NCBI GenBank assembly: GCA_946807835.1
Contig: OX327699.1
Location: 5,139,001-5,203,000, forward strand
DNA: 64,000 nt
Direction of reading: 5' to 3'
Source of the DNA: Ailanthus altissimus
Lineage: Eukaryota > Streptophyta > Magnoliopsida > Sapindales > Simaroubaceae
The position numbers were made by a program, and so were the translations under genes. The notes under the pieces were generated by a model. It had not been told where the DNA came from, ran no database searches, and worked only from the letters and a program-made list of their open reading frames with translations. Positions 13,001 through 23,918 of this stretch are shown one piece after another (position 1 is the first letter of the stretch; the number at the start of each line of letters is the position of its first letter).

Positions 13001-15935
13001 ATTCACAACTTCAAAAAAATTGAGCCCAAGGATGTCTTTTGTGGTTGTTTATCATATTTAAATTTTCTGAGTCTATTTGTTTGTCTTAGCTCCCCTTTCA
13101 CAATCTTTGATCATGTTGTTATGAAATCTTGGATTCTTGGTCAAATGAAACATAAACACTTGAGTTCAGCCTGGAGGGTATCTCAAATGGTTGAATTTGT
13201 ACATAGATAATTGCATGTCTTCTTAGGTCCCATGTGTATAGCATCACATTTGCATCTCTTTTCTGGAAAATCTTCATCTGTTTTTCATTTTTTTCTTCTT
13301 TGACTGAGTGTAATATTTTCATTTCTTGTCACATCGGGTTTAAGCAGTGCAAGAAGGTACGCAATGTCATGATGCATGAAGAAACTTGTTATGGCACAAA
13401 TTATCTACTTGTCATAAAACTGTTGCCATCATGCCAAAGGAAAAAGAATGATACCTACTTTCTCTGATTGAACTATAAGATTGCCATCTTCCAAAGATGC
13501 CAAAGAATGAAAATATTGAAATGCAGTGAAATGTTTTCACTTATATTACTGTATCTACTGATACCAAAGGAGGCTCAGGTACTTTCACCATTGTCATGAA
13601 TATTTATATCGAAATCATTTGTTGATACTTATTCTTGATACAAAGTCGGTAGGCCTGTAGACCCATTGGACAATTTCCCACAATAGCCTGGTGATGGAGA
13701 AACATAGTTGTTATATGCTTGGTAATAAAGCATAGGCATCAAGAATACTCTTAACAATATCTGAAGCACTCAGATATGCAGTGGACATGTGTCCTTCTAT
13801 CACACTTATATATACTTGTATATGCATATGTATCTTTAGATGCACAGACACACTTGCATGCAGTAACCATTTTGTTTCAGCTTTTAAACTATAAAATTTT
13901 AAAATTATCATCTATGAGCATCTGCAAATATCGATAACCTTTTGGTGTTGCAAGGCTTCTGAAATTTTCTAATCACAAGTTAATGGGATGTGCTATTAGT
14001 TTTAAATAAACTGAAATTTTGTCATGACAGCTTTTACGGGAACTGAGGAAAGGTCGTGCATTTGATGGATGGTCTGAGGGTGCTTTGAATTTTGCACCAA
14101 CATATAAATATGAACTAAATTCAGAGAAGTACTATGGAGAGGATCCAAAGGGCGGGAGGCGTATTCCTGCTTGGTAAGCTTCTGAAAATTCTTGTATGCC
14201 ACAGTCCCCTTTCTGGTCATCTTATGTTGAGATGGTTGTTAATTCATCTTCTAAAAGGGCAACAATTCTCTACTTCTATCTGTTTTTTTGAATGCTCAAT
14301 TGAAATGAAATTTCACATTTGGTGTCATATTGTTTTGAGTTCTGACTAGTTCAAGTGCAGTAATTTTCACATGATATCTTTGGTTGTTTACTTGCCTTTT
14401 CAATAATGCATCTCATAATTATCCCCCCTGCTTGGTCTCCTTAGATGGCCATGTGTTTCTCACCTTAGAAAACACACCTTTAATGATACATTGGGATTGG
14501 TTGAAACAGTTCTCAATAGTTTCAGTAGCTTTTCCATAAGGGAGCTGACAATTTGAATTACATATCGCGGAATATTTCAAGTTAGGGAGGGAATATAACA
14601 AAATGACCAAAGGGCACCATAATTATAGATTTCTTTACAAAAGGTTTATTGAAATGGAAATGTTTGTCCAAAATTATCCTAAACTTGCTGGATATGTGAT
14701 GATACTGATTGCTTACTTGTTCCTACCATTTCTGAACTACATTTATGCGATCTAATTTGATCGAAGAACTATGCATTGTGGAGTTTCATTCTCACATCAG
14801 TTAGTTGTGGACAATTTCATCTAAAACAATAAGGTCATTTTATCATCGTATATCAAGAGCACTTTTGCTCATTATCAGCATGCATGGTGCAAAAACAAGC
14901 ATGTTAAGTATGAGTTCTTCCAGTATAGAATGCCTTGGGGTGGAATCATGTGTCCAACATTTCTACAGTCTGCTATGTATGATTGTAAATCTTTTGTAGC
15001 TTTAGGAGGACTTTTTAAGATTTTCTCTTAGAATCTCAAATTTGTCATCTCTTGCCAAACCTAAAATATTTTACATTACAAGACACTGATTAGTGCAATT
15101 CGAATTTATTTATGGTTAGGATGTCAACCATTAGCTTTTGTGTCCATGATGATTAATTAGTCATTGTTTAGTAATCAGTTTCTTGTGCAAACTATTATTC
15201 ATTGATCTTTTTAGGTGTGACCGCATCCTTTCATGTGGCAAGGGAATGAAGCTACTGAACTACAGAAGGAATGAAATTAAAATGTCTGATCATCGACCTG
15301 TTACTGCCACCTATGTGGTCGAGGTTGAGGTATTTTCTCCTAGGAAACTACAGCGGGCGCTCACATTCACAGATGCAGAAATTGAGAATGAGGAAGTTGC
15401 AGCAGATATGGCCATTGACGCTGGATTGAGCCGCTTGAGATTAGAGGAGGTGAATACTTTCCCTGTATATAAAGTTGTGAACTGCATGAACAGTGTCTAA
15501 ATGGATTCTAGGGCATTAAGTGCTATTAATTTCTCACTCTACTTCTTTAGCTATTGTTAATTAACCACTCATCCTAAAAACTTAAAGTTGATAGGTAAGA
15601 GTGACTATTATAGTGTTTAAGTTTTAACATGCTGCTTCACGTGCAAGGCGTGTGCACCAACACAAGAAGCACGACCTTGAAATCATAATATAAGATCACT
15701 TGATCAAAACAAACACAACTTAGTTTTATGTAACTAATATAATGTGGGGATTCGAACACGAAACCCACTTGCTCAATATCTGCCATAATACCATGTTAGA
15801 TGGCATTTTATCCAAAAGCTTTAAGCTTCCAGTGGTTGGGGTGACTACAAGTTAGGTTTCTTCAACACTTCGATTCCATATCTCTCAACATAAGATTGCT
15901 TTCTGATGCAGGAAATTTCGAGTTGGGAGCGTTAA
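7035..15935 (+). CDS. Type I inositol polyphosphate 5-phosphatase (11 exons)
   Basis: Enzyme of phosphoinositide signalling that removes the 5-phosphate from inositol polyphosphates and/or phosphoinositides. Exons: 7035-7082, 7188-7356, 7515-7574, 8447-8528, 8677-8781, 9004-9856, 10905-11089, 12806-12914, 14031-14173, 15215-15449, 15912-15935. All have GT-AG borders and phases sum to 670 residues plus TAA. Family motifs appear in order: GTWNVGG (about 124), LQEIVPLNAGNIF, SKQMVG, GYIGNKGSVSVS (about 436), WLGDLNYRIN (about 504), DGWSEG, FAPTYKYE, PAWCDRI (about 583) and SDHRPVTATY (about 613), covering the metal-binding and catalytic blocks. A long acidic, Ser/Lys-rich insert sits between GNIF and the SKQMVG block, as in plant type I enzymes. 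The N-terminus (MKQQRSKQ, then FWARLVMRKLLNIS) resembles, from memory, the Arabidopsis At1g71710 subgroup. The start could be 7035 or the in-frame ATG at 7047. The terminal exon is only eight codons, so the C-terminus is the least certain part. Confidence 0.93.
7574..7669 (+). repeat. 48-bp tandem duplication spanning the exon 3 splice donor
   Basis: The sequence starting GGTAATTCTTATAAATATAC at 7574 is repeated at 7622, exactly 48 bases later. One mismatch occurs over about 42 bases. The first copy contains the donor used in the gene model (exon end 7574, GT at 7575), so the second copy carries the same donor at 7623. Because 48 is a multiple of three and the intervening DNA has no stop in frame, using the second donor would add 16 codons. 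Confidence 0.9.
13165..13245 (+). mobile_element. tRNA-derived SINE-like relic in an intron
   Basis: Within intron 8 of the phosphatase gene, the segment contains TATCTCAAATGGTTGAATTT followed about 40 bases later by TTAGGTCCCATGTG. This resembles a polymerase III A box (TAGCTCAAATGGTTGAG-like) and a degraded start of a B box. The body is truncated and no poly-A tail or target duplication was identified. Low confidence. Confidence 0.25.
15640..15850 (-). mobile_element. Retroelement edge or SINE-like relic in the last intron
   Basis: Read on the minus strand, this intronic segment contains ATGGTATTATGGCAGATATT followed by GTGTTCGAATCCCCAC. ATGGTATCAGAGC is the usual plant primer-binding-site wording for initiator tRNA-Met, and GTTCGAATCCC is B-box-like. 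The combination is a recurrent plant dispersed sequence derived from tRNA-primed or tRNA-derived elements. No second end was found, so the class is undecided. Confidence 0.35.
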
Positions 15936-16480
15936 GGCAGTTTAACCTATGACATAACCTGAAAGAGATTCATCATGAGAGCTACCACGAATAATGGTAT
16001 TTATTATTACACCTCAGATCAATTCATTCAATTTTTTTCCTTCCATTATGATTGCATTGTGTAAATGTGTAGCTAGGGGGTTTCTTACCAGTTGGTTTCA
16101 GTTTTTGGAAAATAATGTTATGGTTCATGTTGGGTCTGTATGTGTAAATCAGTGTAATTTAGAGTTCATTTGAAGATCATTTCTTGGCAGCATTTTCTCA
16201 TTGCATAGAAAATAATATTGTAGAAGTAACAAAAATATATACATGTTCTTGTGAGATTCTTAGCCCTTTGTTTTCAGTTTGAACTGTTACATTGTTTATG
16301 TGACTAGCATGGGATTTGTAACGAGTTTGGATGTGAATTGTTTTGAGTTTAAAAGCACAGAATTTGACCTCTCATTATTCTAACTATAATCCTTAATTTA
16401 TCATTGCTATGATCTTTTGTTTATTGTCATTTATTTATCTATTTTCTTCTTTATTTTGCTGGAATATTTTCAAAATTTGT

Positions 16481-16547
16481 TGCTTCCAACATTAAAACTT
16501 CGGAGAAGTAAATTTGTTACTTCCAACATTAAAACTTCGGAGAAGTT
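16481..16547. repeat. Two-copy minisatellite, unit about 33 bp
   Basis: The wording CTTCCAACATTAAAACTTCG followed by GAGAAGT occurs twice in direct succession, downstream of the inositol phosphatase gene. The copies are nearly identical, indicating a recent slippage or unequal-exchange event. No coding content. Confidence 0.8.
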
Positions 16548-16944
16548 GATCTTGGAAAAGAGTTGTTCTTTTCACAAATTTAGTTGTTACACCATCAATT
16601 TCTTTTTCCCCTTTTTTTTTTTTCACAAATCAACAAGTCTACCCCTAATTAAGCATTTGTAGCTTTATCACATAGAGATTACTAACAAAAAAAAAATGCA
16701 ATTTATAAAAAATTAGTAGTGTAATTTTACTCAAAGCATAGCCTTCAATCACATAAACAATTAAGTTTTAAATGTTTAGATTTAATAATAACACATGGAT
16801 TTAATTAAGGAAAATATTCAAAAATAGTCACTATTTTAAAAGTCATAATTTTTTTAATAAAAAATTATTTGGTAATTTTTATTAGTAAAAAAATAATAAT
16901 AAATAGATAAAATTATCTTTGTTAATAATAAAATTAGAGAACAA

Positions 16945-17100
16945 AATAGTGGATGAAGCCGGACATTTTTCGTGCCGTGAGGTAGGGCATGAGGAGGGGT
17001 TGTGTGTCTTGCCTCGTGCTACTAAGATGAGCAAGACAGCGCCTCGCACGCATACCGCGTGATGCAAGGTGCAAGCCCTCAACCTTTTGTCGGCTTTTTT
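16945..17100. other. GC-rich island bounded by a short inverted repeat
   Basis: About 150 bases of GC-rich sequence stand out inside DNA that is otherwise mostly A/T. It begins near GAAGCCGGACA and ends near TTGTCGGCTTTT, which are inverted copies (AAGCCGRCA). Inside are CGTGCC, GCCTCGTGC and GCGCCTCGCACGC words. A similar but shorter GC-rich patch occurs inside the MULE-like element at about 19095-19165 (GCGCCTCG, GGTGGTGCGAGG), so the island may be the core of a related non-autonomous transposon. Confidence 0.4.
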
Positions 17101-18768
17101 TATAATCATATTTTGTCTATTTTTTGATTATTTTTAATTAAACTTATTCATTTTCGATCTATATTACTTTAAATTTATTCAATTTAACTAATTTCAAAGT
17201 GTTTTAGATTAAAATATTGAATGGTTTATGGGAGAGAGATGCAAAAATGCTTTAAAGATAAAATAGTTCAAAAATTAAGTATTTAATTAATAAAATTTAT
17301 AAAAATTGTCGAAGAGTTAAAATAATTTTTTGCTTAAAAAGAGGGTTATTTTAAATTTTTTTTTTCTTTAATTAACGAATGACAAGGGTCAATTTTTAAA
17401 TTTTGAGACCTTAAAGATAGTAGTTGAAAAAAAAGAAAAGAAAAGAAAGAGAACATAGGAGAAAATGCAAATTTACCTTCTTCACGAGGAATTGGAAGTA
17501 TAATCATCAAATAAAATCTTTTACCCCCGTTTTGTATGTTAGGAGTTTATATATATATATATATATATGTATGGAGATAATACTCTCCTAATCTCATTTT
17601 TATTAATACGAAGTTGATAGTTAATAAATAATAAAATATTTTTTATTATATTTAGTTAATACAAAACACATGTTAATTTTTTTTAAAAATAGATTAAAAG
17701 AAAATTCTAATTCTATATTATAAATGTCGAGTCATTGAATAAAATTTCTTTCATTGTTAGTAAACTCAAACACTTTTTCTTATAACATATATATATATAT
17801 ATATATTGTACTATTAAAATGAAAATCTTTATGTAAGTGTTAATTTGGTATAATTTTTTTCAAATAATGTTTCTTTAAATGATTTCTTGTACTAAAAAAG
17901 TTTTTACATGTAAAGATTTTTGGCTGTTTGATTGAAAAGTATAAATTTTAATAAATATTGTATAATTATTTTAATAAATAATTTTTAAAAAATATATAGT
18001 GAAACCTTAATAAATTAATATTTTTAAGATAAAAATATAATTAAGTGTATTAATTAGTTGATTAATCAATAAATTATTAATTTATGAAGATATTCCTTTT
18101 TTTAAAGCGATAATAACGTTGAGTGAATAACTTATTGTTATCACACGATAATGTAACACTAAATTTTTTTGCATATTGTGAAAAGTTGTAGATGAGATCT
18201 TAATAGATAATAATTTCAAGAGAAAAAAATATTAGATGCATATTTTACAAAAGTTTCTTAGACATATATGAATTTTTGATGCATATTAATTTATGTAGTA
18301 TATAAGTCTTGTATAAAATTATAAGGATCATTTTACAAGATATTATCTAATAAATTTATTACATTATTAGTTTAGTAAATGGCCACAAATCAGGATCAAT
18401 AAAAAATATTATTTAATTAAAGTTATTAATTTATCAAAATTCTATTGTGTTGTGAGAAAAATGTTGTAAAATTTTTAAAATAAATCAAAATTAGTTTTAA
18501 ATGTTTAAAAAGTTTTAACTTAAAAATTCCCAAATTTGAGATATTTATAAAACTTTCCCCAATTACAACTGAAATAAAGAAAAGAAATTTAAAAAAAAAA
18601 ATTAGTAGGAAAAGTATAACAAGCACTTAATAAAGGTAATGTTTGGACCGAAAAGCCCTCTCATTATGGGCCCAATAGTAGATACAAGCCCTCCTTAAAA
18701 GTCCAAGTTGAAGTGTAAAAAAAATGCAAATTTGTTTTGAAAAAAAAACTTGGGGAGGAATTTGCTAA

Positions 18769-19808
18769 GGGAAATTTTTATAAATAGCTAAAATTTAGGG
18801 TTATTTTTTAATTTAACCAAAATAAAAATTTCTAACTATTATAGGTAAAAGTTTCAAAGTTGGACATAAACACACTCAATCTCATTTTCTCAGTCTTCTC
18901 ACTCAAAAATTTTCTCAAAACTTAATTTCAATGGCATGGATGATGGCAACTAATGGCATGGATGGTGGCAACTAATACAAAAATATAGTAAGTTTGATTT
19001 TTTTTTTTATAATTATTTTTTAATGAATATTAAAAATATAGAATAATATATTGTAAAAATGTGTTGTGAATGGATAAAATTATCGAAAAACGTTAAAAGA
19101 AGTGGAATGGGTGGCAATTTCGGCGAATCACAAGCTTGTTGCGCCTCGAATCACCATAGGGTGGTGCGAGGGTAATTAATATTTTTAAATATTAATTGTT
19201 TTAATATTTATTTTGTTCGTTAATTGTTTTGTTTATTTTATTCCTTATAGAATAAGTACTAATCATTTTTTTAATAATCTGATTGAATATATGAATTATT
19301 TTATTTAAATGTTTATTTCAATTTTGGATATTCAATTGTGTAATTTTATTATATTTTTTTTATGAGATATTACTTTTATTATTATTGTTATGCTTTTTTG
19401 TTATTATTATCAATTGATTTATTTTTATTTACAGGAAGAACTTAGTTTAAAAAAAAAATGAAAAAAAAAATCTCCATTGCATACCATTTTCCAACAACAA
19501 TATTATTTGTTTTCCAAGCCATAGACTTTAGAAGTTATCAAAGCAATGTTGATGAGAAATCAAACAGTATGGTCACTTCCTCGATGTGCAATGAATTAAT
19601 TTTTCCGGACATTAACTTTGGAAAGGGCAAAACAATGACCTTGATGATGAATTGTGATACTTTGTTAATAATAAACAATGACTTTAGCGGTTAATTTATT
19701 TATTTTAACAGATTAATCGCTATATAAATAATCTTTAACCATACAAAATAAAAATTGGCTAAATTAGAAAATGACCCCAAATTTTCGGTTATTTAGCATA
19801 AAATTTCC
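18769..19808. mobile_element. MULE-like non-autonomous DNA transposon, about 1.04 kb
   Basis: The left end starts GGGAAATTTTTATAAATAGC. The right end, read on the other strand, starts GGAAATTTTATGCTAAATAA, and similarity continues inward for about 50-60 bases, giving long terminal inverted repeats. The nine bases outside each end (ATTTGCTAA and AATTGCAAA) agree at seven positions, consistent with the 9-bp target duplication of Mutator-like elements. Inside are a 22-bp unit repeated twice (18930-18973, AATGGCATGGATG core), a GC-rich patch near 19100-19165 and a 78-codon open frame (19458-19694) with no recognised domain. No transposase was seen. Confidence 0.6.
18930..18973. repeat. 22-bp tandem repeat, two copies
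   Basis: AATGGCATGGATG then (A/G)TGGCAACT occurs twice back to back inside the MULE-like element, with a single difference between copies. Confidence 0.8.
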
Positions 19809-20076
19809 AATTGCAAATCTTTTTTTTTTTTTCCATTTTATGTTCTGGTGAATAAAAAAAAAAAAAAAAAACGTAAGTTAATTTAATAAGGATAAGTTTG
19901 GGCCCCAAAGTCGGTCCAGTTATAGGCCCAGTAGTAGAATCAAAACCATTTCTTTGAGTCGAACAATTATTATTATTCTTTTTTGTGGCAAAGAAGCAAG
20001 CGACGTGGCAGAAAAACAACTCTGATTAACAGAAACGATTCCACAAAAGACATCCTCACAGTCCGTGTGTTGAAGC

Positions 20077-23049
20077 ATGCAAAATCCAACAGTCTACTTC
20101 CGTATTCAGATTTCACCAACTCAACTCTCAATGTTCCTTCTCAAAGTACATTACCCCATTCACCACTTTCTCCCATTTTGCTTGGACAGAATTTCATTTA
20201 CTGATTCTGCTTTTTTTTTTGTGTGTGTGTGTTGTGTACAGAAATGGAGAACAACAGCTTTTGGTGTCTATGGCTTCCTCAACTTCACCAAAGATGGCTT
20301 CATGTAAGCATGAATCTTCATTATCTTCATCTGGGTATTTTTCGTATGTTATATATATATATATATTAATGTGAATAATTTATATGGTTTGCTGTTCATT
20401 TTCACTCAGTTTTTGGAAGCTTTTGACCTTGTCAAATTTAACAGATTTAATTGAATTCAAATTTCTCCGATCGACGTTTAGTACCTTTTGAACGCTTCAA
20501 TTTTCGTTTTGGACTTTATTCCTGGAACCTTGGAATTATTAAATAATGTTCTTAATTATGCTTAAAAAGTGAATAAGCTAGGGGCTTCTGTGATGAAGAT
20601 ATAAAAGTTATGTTAATGAACTCAATTCCCTCAATGTTTTTCTTCAAAAGTCTTTGCTCTCTCATTAGTGAGATAATCTATAGGAAGAGAGTCACTCTTT
20701 ACATGTTTTTTTCTTTCTTCAAAAGTAAAGTTGTGAGCATTGGGATGTTAAGTTATAACAAATATGTCATCATTTTTGGGTCATGTTTGTTTCGAGGATC
20801 ATTCACTTTTCATTATGTTATGGATTTACCGGAAAACATAGCTGTGGAAAGATAAATGTGGGAATAGTCTCTTTAGTCCGTATGAATGAGAATAATTTTT
20901 CTTGTATATTTGTTTGGTTTGTAGGAAACACTCCAAAAATTTCAAACCTGAAGATATGCAAATACGTATAGAAGGGAAAAATTGCATAGTTACAGGAGCA
21001 AATTCTGGCATTGGATATGCAACTGCTGAGGGTCTTGCTTCACGGTATTGATTTTCTTTTCTTTTATGCTGATTACTTGTTTTGTGAAGTTAAATATTAA
21101 ACAGTAGTTTTAAATTTATATATTTTGTGGCTGACATATTTTTGTGAGTGTCTCCTCAGTGGGGCAACTGTATTTATGGTTTGTCGTAGCAAGGAGAGAG
21201 GAGAAGCTGCTCTTTCTGCAATTCGGTCTAAGACGGGCAATGAAAATGTACATTTGGAGGTATTTTTCTTCCGCTGTTTCACTTCTCTTCATTCTTTCAT
21301 GAACCTCTTCAAGAGTGCTTCAGTGAATCGAAAATTAAATGAACTTTGGAGCTTTATGATGGCTGATTTAATCATGGGCTGCAAGGTCTTTTTCCCTTGC
21401 GTTATGGTCTTGAACTGCTTATTAAGTTTAGCTTGCAGGTGTGCGATCTTTCATCTATCACTGAGATCAAGTCTTTTGCATCCAGGTTCTCGTCAAAGGA
21501 TGTGCCCATTCATGTTTTGGTGAAACTTCATTCTCTGTTTACTTTAAGTAGTCTCTGTAATATTCTGTTTACATGAATAAACAACCAGGCGACACTTTTT
21601 TGGTTGAAGTACATAAATTTTCCCAATTCGTTTGATGTATTTTTTCCGATTAATGAAATCTTCCATTTCTTTCCCTTTTTTCTTTTCCAAAATTAAAAAA
21701 AAAACATTATGATTTCTTCCATGTCTTGATTCATTTTTGTGGCAATATTTTATTGGAAAGCATTCTTATGAAAATAGTTTGCAGTAAATCCTGCTTTCAC
21801 CAGTTGCAAGTTTTATTGGTGACGAGAGATCCACCCTCAGTTTGATAGTCCACCCTCTGGAGACTACGCATATAAGTTGCAACTAACAGCTATTCCAGGG
21901 TTTCATTGTGAAACTAATCAAAAGTCTGATTTTGCTATACTTTGCTGCCCTTAGGTTAATAATGCTGGCTTGCTCGAGAATAACCGAGTCACCACATCGG
22001 AAGGGTACATATTGCTTCGTGATAATCTGTGTTTAAGGCCAAATTCAATATGGCACCTCTGATTTTTCTTTGCAGAAAATTCATACTCTTCCATTTTGTT
22101 TCCTGTGCAAATTCAGATTCGAGTTAAATTTTTCTGTAAATGTATTGGGCACGTTTACCATGACCGAATTAATGGTTCCTTTGCTAGAGAAAGCTGCACA
22201 TGATGCTCGAGTGATCACAGTTTCCTCTGGAGGAATGTATACAGAACCCTTGACTGCAGATCTGGAGGTAATTGTTTCTGTGAACTTCATGGCAGCTGCA
22301 ATTAAATCAACTGATAACTTGATGGAACTTCCAAATATTTGTCTTAATGCAGTTTAGCAATGGAAAATTTAATGGGGTACAACAATATGCTCGAAACAAG
22401 CGAGTTCAGGTCAGTGAGTTTGATAACTTGTACATTATGCTAGATTTCAAGTCTCAAAAGTCAAATGTAATTAGTTGAAATGGATGTGGTCTGCAAGTCT
22501 AGCTTTTTATTGATTTGAGGTTGATCAAGTCAGGATGATGGTTGTGTGTTTATGACAACTAATATACATTCTAAGATCCTCTTCATTTGTAAGGAAATGC
22601 CTCTCATGTTAGTGTTCTTGTTTATTAGGTGGCGCTAACAGAAAAGTGGTCTGAAATGTACAAGAACAAAGGGATTGGGTTCTACTCAATGCACCCAGGT
22701 TGGGCTGAGACGCCTGGAGTTGCCAAGAGTTTGCCTAGTTTTAATCAAAGGTAAGGCACTCTCTGCTGAAAATGCACTATAAAACCTCCATTTATCTCTC
22801 TTATACATGACTCTTTGCTTAGCTTATACGATGCATTTCAGGTTGGCTGGGAAGCTTCGAACAAGTGAGGAAGGTGCAGACACTGTCATATGGCTGGCTT
22901 TACAGCCAAAAGAAAAACTGGTACCAGGTGCTTTTTATTTTGACAGAACTGAAGCACCTAAACACCTTAAGTTTGCAGCTACTGCTAGCTCTCATGCAGG
23001 AATTGACTCCATCATCAAAGGTCTTCGTTCTATGTCCAACCTCCATTAA
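20077..23049 (+). CDS. Short-chain dehydrogenase/reductase, DHRS12-like (9 exons)
   Basis: NAD(P)-dependent oxidoreductase of the classical SDR fold; its substrate is not known. Exons end or begin at: first exon to 20303, then 20925-21044, 21160-21259, 21439-21519, 21955-22004, 22117-22267, 22353-22409, 22629-22750, 22842-23049 (TAA). Conserved pieces in order are KWRTTAFGVYGFLNFTK, TGANSGIGYATAEGLASRG (cofactor-binding loop), VNNAGLLEN, a catalytic-serine block SSGGMYT, the YARNK (Y-x3-K) catalytic pair, FYSMHPGWAETPGV, and LRTSEEGADTVIWLALQP. From KWRT to the stop is 316 residues, close to the family's usual 320 or so. The start is unresolved. The frame is open back to an ATG at 20077, but the CT/GT-rich tract ending in CAG at 20241 looks like an acceptor, so the true start may lie in an unidentified upstream mini-exon. 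The gene is convergent with choline kinase. Confidence 0.9.
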
Positions 23050-23918
23050 TGAACTAAAACACTTATTTTTCTACTTTTTTGTGTTTCAATACAAATTTGA
23101 AGTTATACCATTTGATTTATGGAGTTGCAAGTTGAAGAATGTAGCTTGTGCAAAAATGTCCGGAGTGGGAAAGCACTGGTCCTCATCCAGTGTATGTAAC
23201 TGTAATGGCTTCAAGCAAAAATGAAAAATCACAAAAAAGGGTGTGAAATAATAGAAAATTGATGAGTTCCTTTCCTCTCCATGGCAAATCTTCTACTTCT
23301 ATTTGTTCGGGATTTTGAAGTTATTAATTCCTTTTTCTTTCTTTTTCTCACATTGCTCAAATATTAATATTTTGTTGGTTGAATTGCAAAGAATTATTTG
23401 AATGTTTCATGTTCACATGGGAACCTGGTTAATGTTTTCAAGATGTCATTTTTTTTTCTTTTTCTTTTTGGTTGGAATATCTTGTTTAATGTTATCAAGA
23501 TAACTTTCTGAATTGAAGTATCTGTTATTAAATCAAGTTTCAAACATTTTGAAGTCAATTATTTTAGCATGATCATGTACATGAAACCTTTCTTACTAAA
23601 TTTTGTAACCTCACGCTTTCATGTAAAGATAAAAGTAAATGATAATAAAAGAAAACAATCCAGTAATAAGTGTCATAATGTACATGTGGATTAAATAATA
23701 ATAAACTCAAGATGACTTGATTATTCTTGGCGCACTGAGTGTTTGATAAACAACTAGCTATAAAGTGGAACTAGTATTTATCAAACAATTAAATTGTTGT
23801 GCTTTCAAAATTTAGTAGGAAGTACTTCCATATCAAACAGACCCCTAAAATTTAATCAAAACATTTCATTTTTTACTTTATACATAAATTCCAGTAAGAA
23901 TCTGGCATATCTTTTGGC
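23050..23918. other. Convergent intergenic spacer
   Basis: This stretch separates the stop codons of the dehydrogenase (+) and choline kinase (-) and must hold both 3' UTRs and poly-A sites. It is A/T-rich with T runs near 23450. No gene, inverted repeat or mobile element was recognised. Confidence 0.6.

Larger units (their letters stand above)
15936..18768. other. 3' flank of the phosphatase gene and AT-rich spacer
   Basis: The first 300 or so bases are the probable 3' UTR of the phosphatase gene. Beyond that the DNA is A/T-rich with AT microsatellites at 17549-17568 and 17787-17806. The one compositional exception is a GC-rich island at about 16945-17100, listed separately. No conserved protein was recognised on either strand. 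Confidence 0.6.
18628..19958. repeat. Direct repeat pair flanking the MULE-like element
   Basis: A block of about 75 bases at 18628-18708 (containing TTATGGGCCCAATAGTAGAT) recurs in the same orientation at about 19883-19958 (containing TTATAGGCCCAGTAGTAGAA). The pair also shares TAATAA..GTAA.TTTGG upstream and AGTC.AA downstream. The MULE-like element lies between the copies. The right copy is in the presumed promoter of the dehydrogenase gene, so this may be an old promoter duplication. Confidence 0.55.

Noticed and set aside
13231..13470. 77-codon plus-strand frame in a phosphatase intron
   Set aside because: Entirely intronic, no motif, no splice consistency with the gene model.
19458..19694. 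78-codon frame inside the MULE-like element as a transposase fragment
   Set aside because: No MULE transposase, zinc finger or other motif could be seen; kept only as a note in the element entry.
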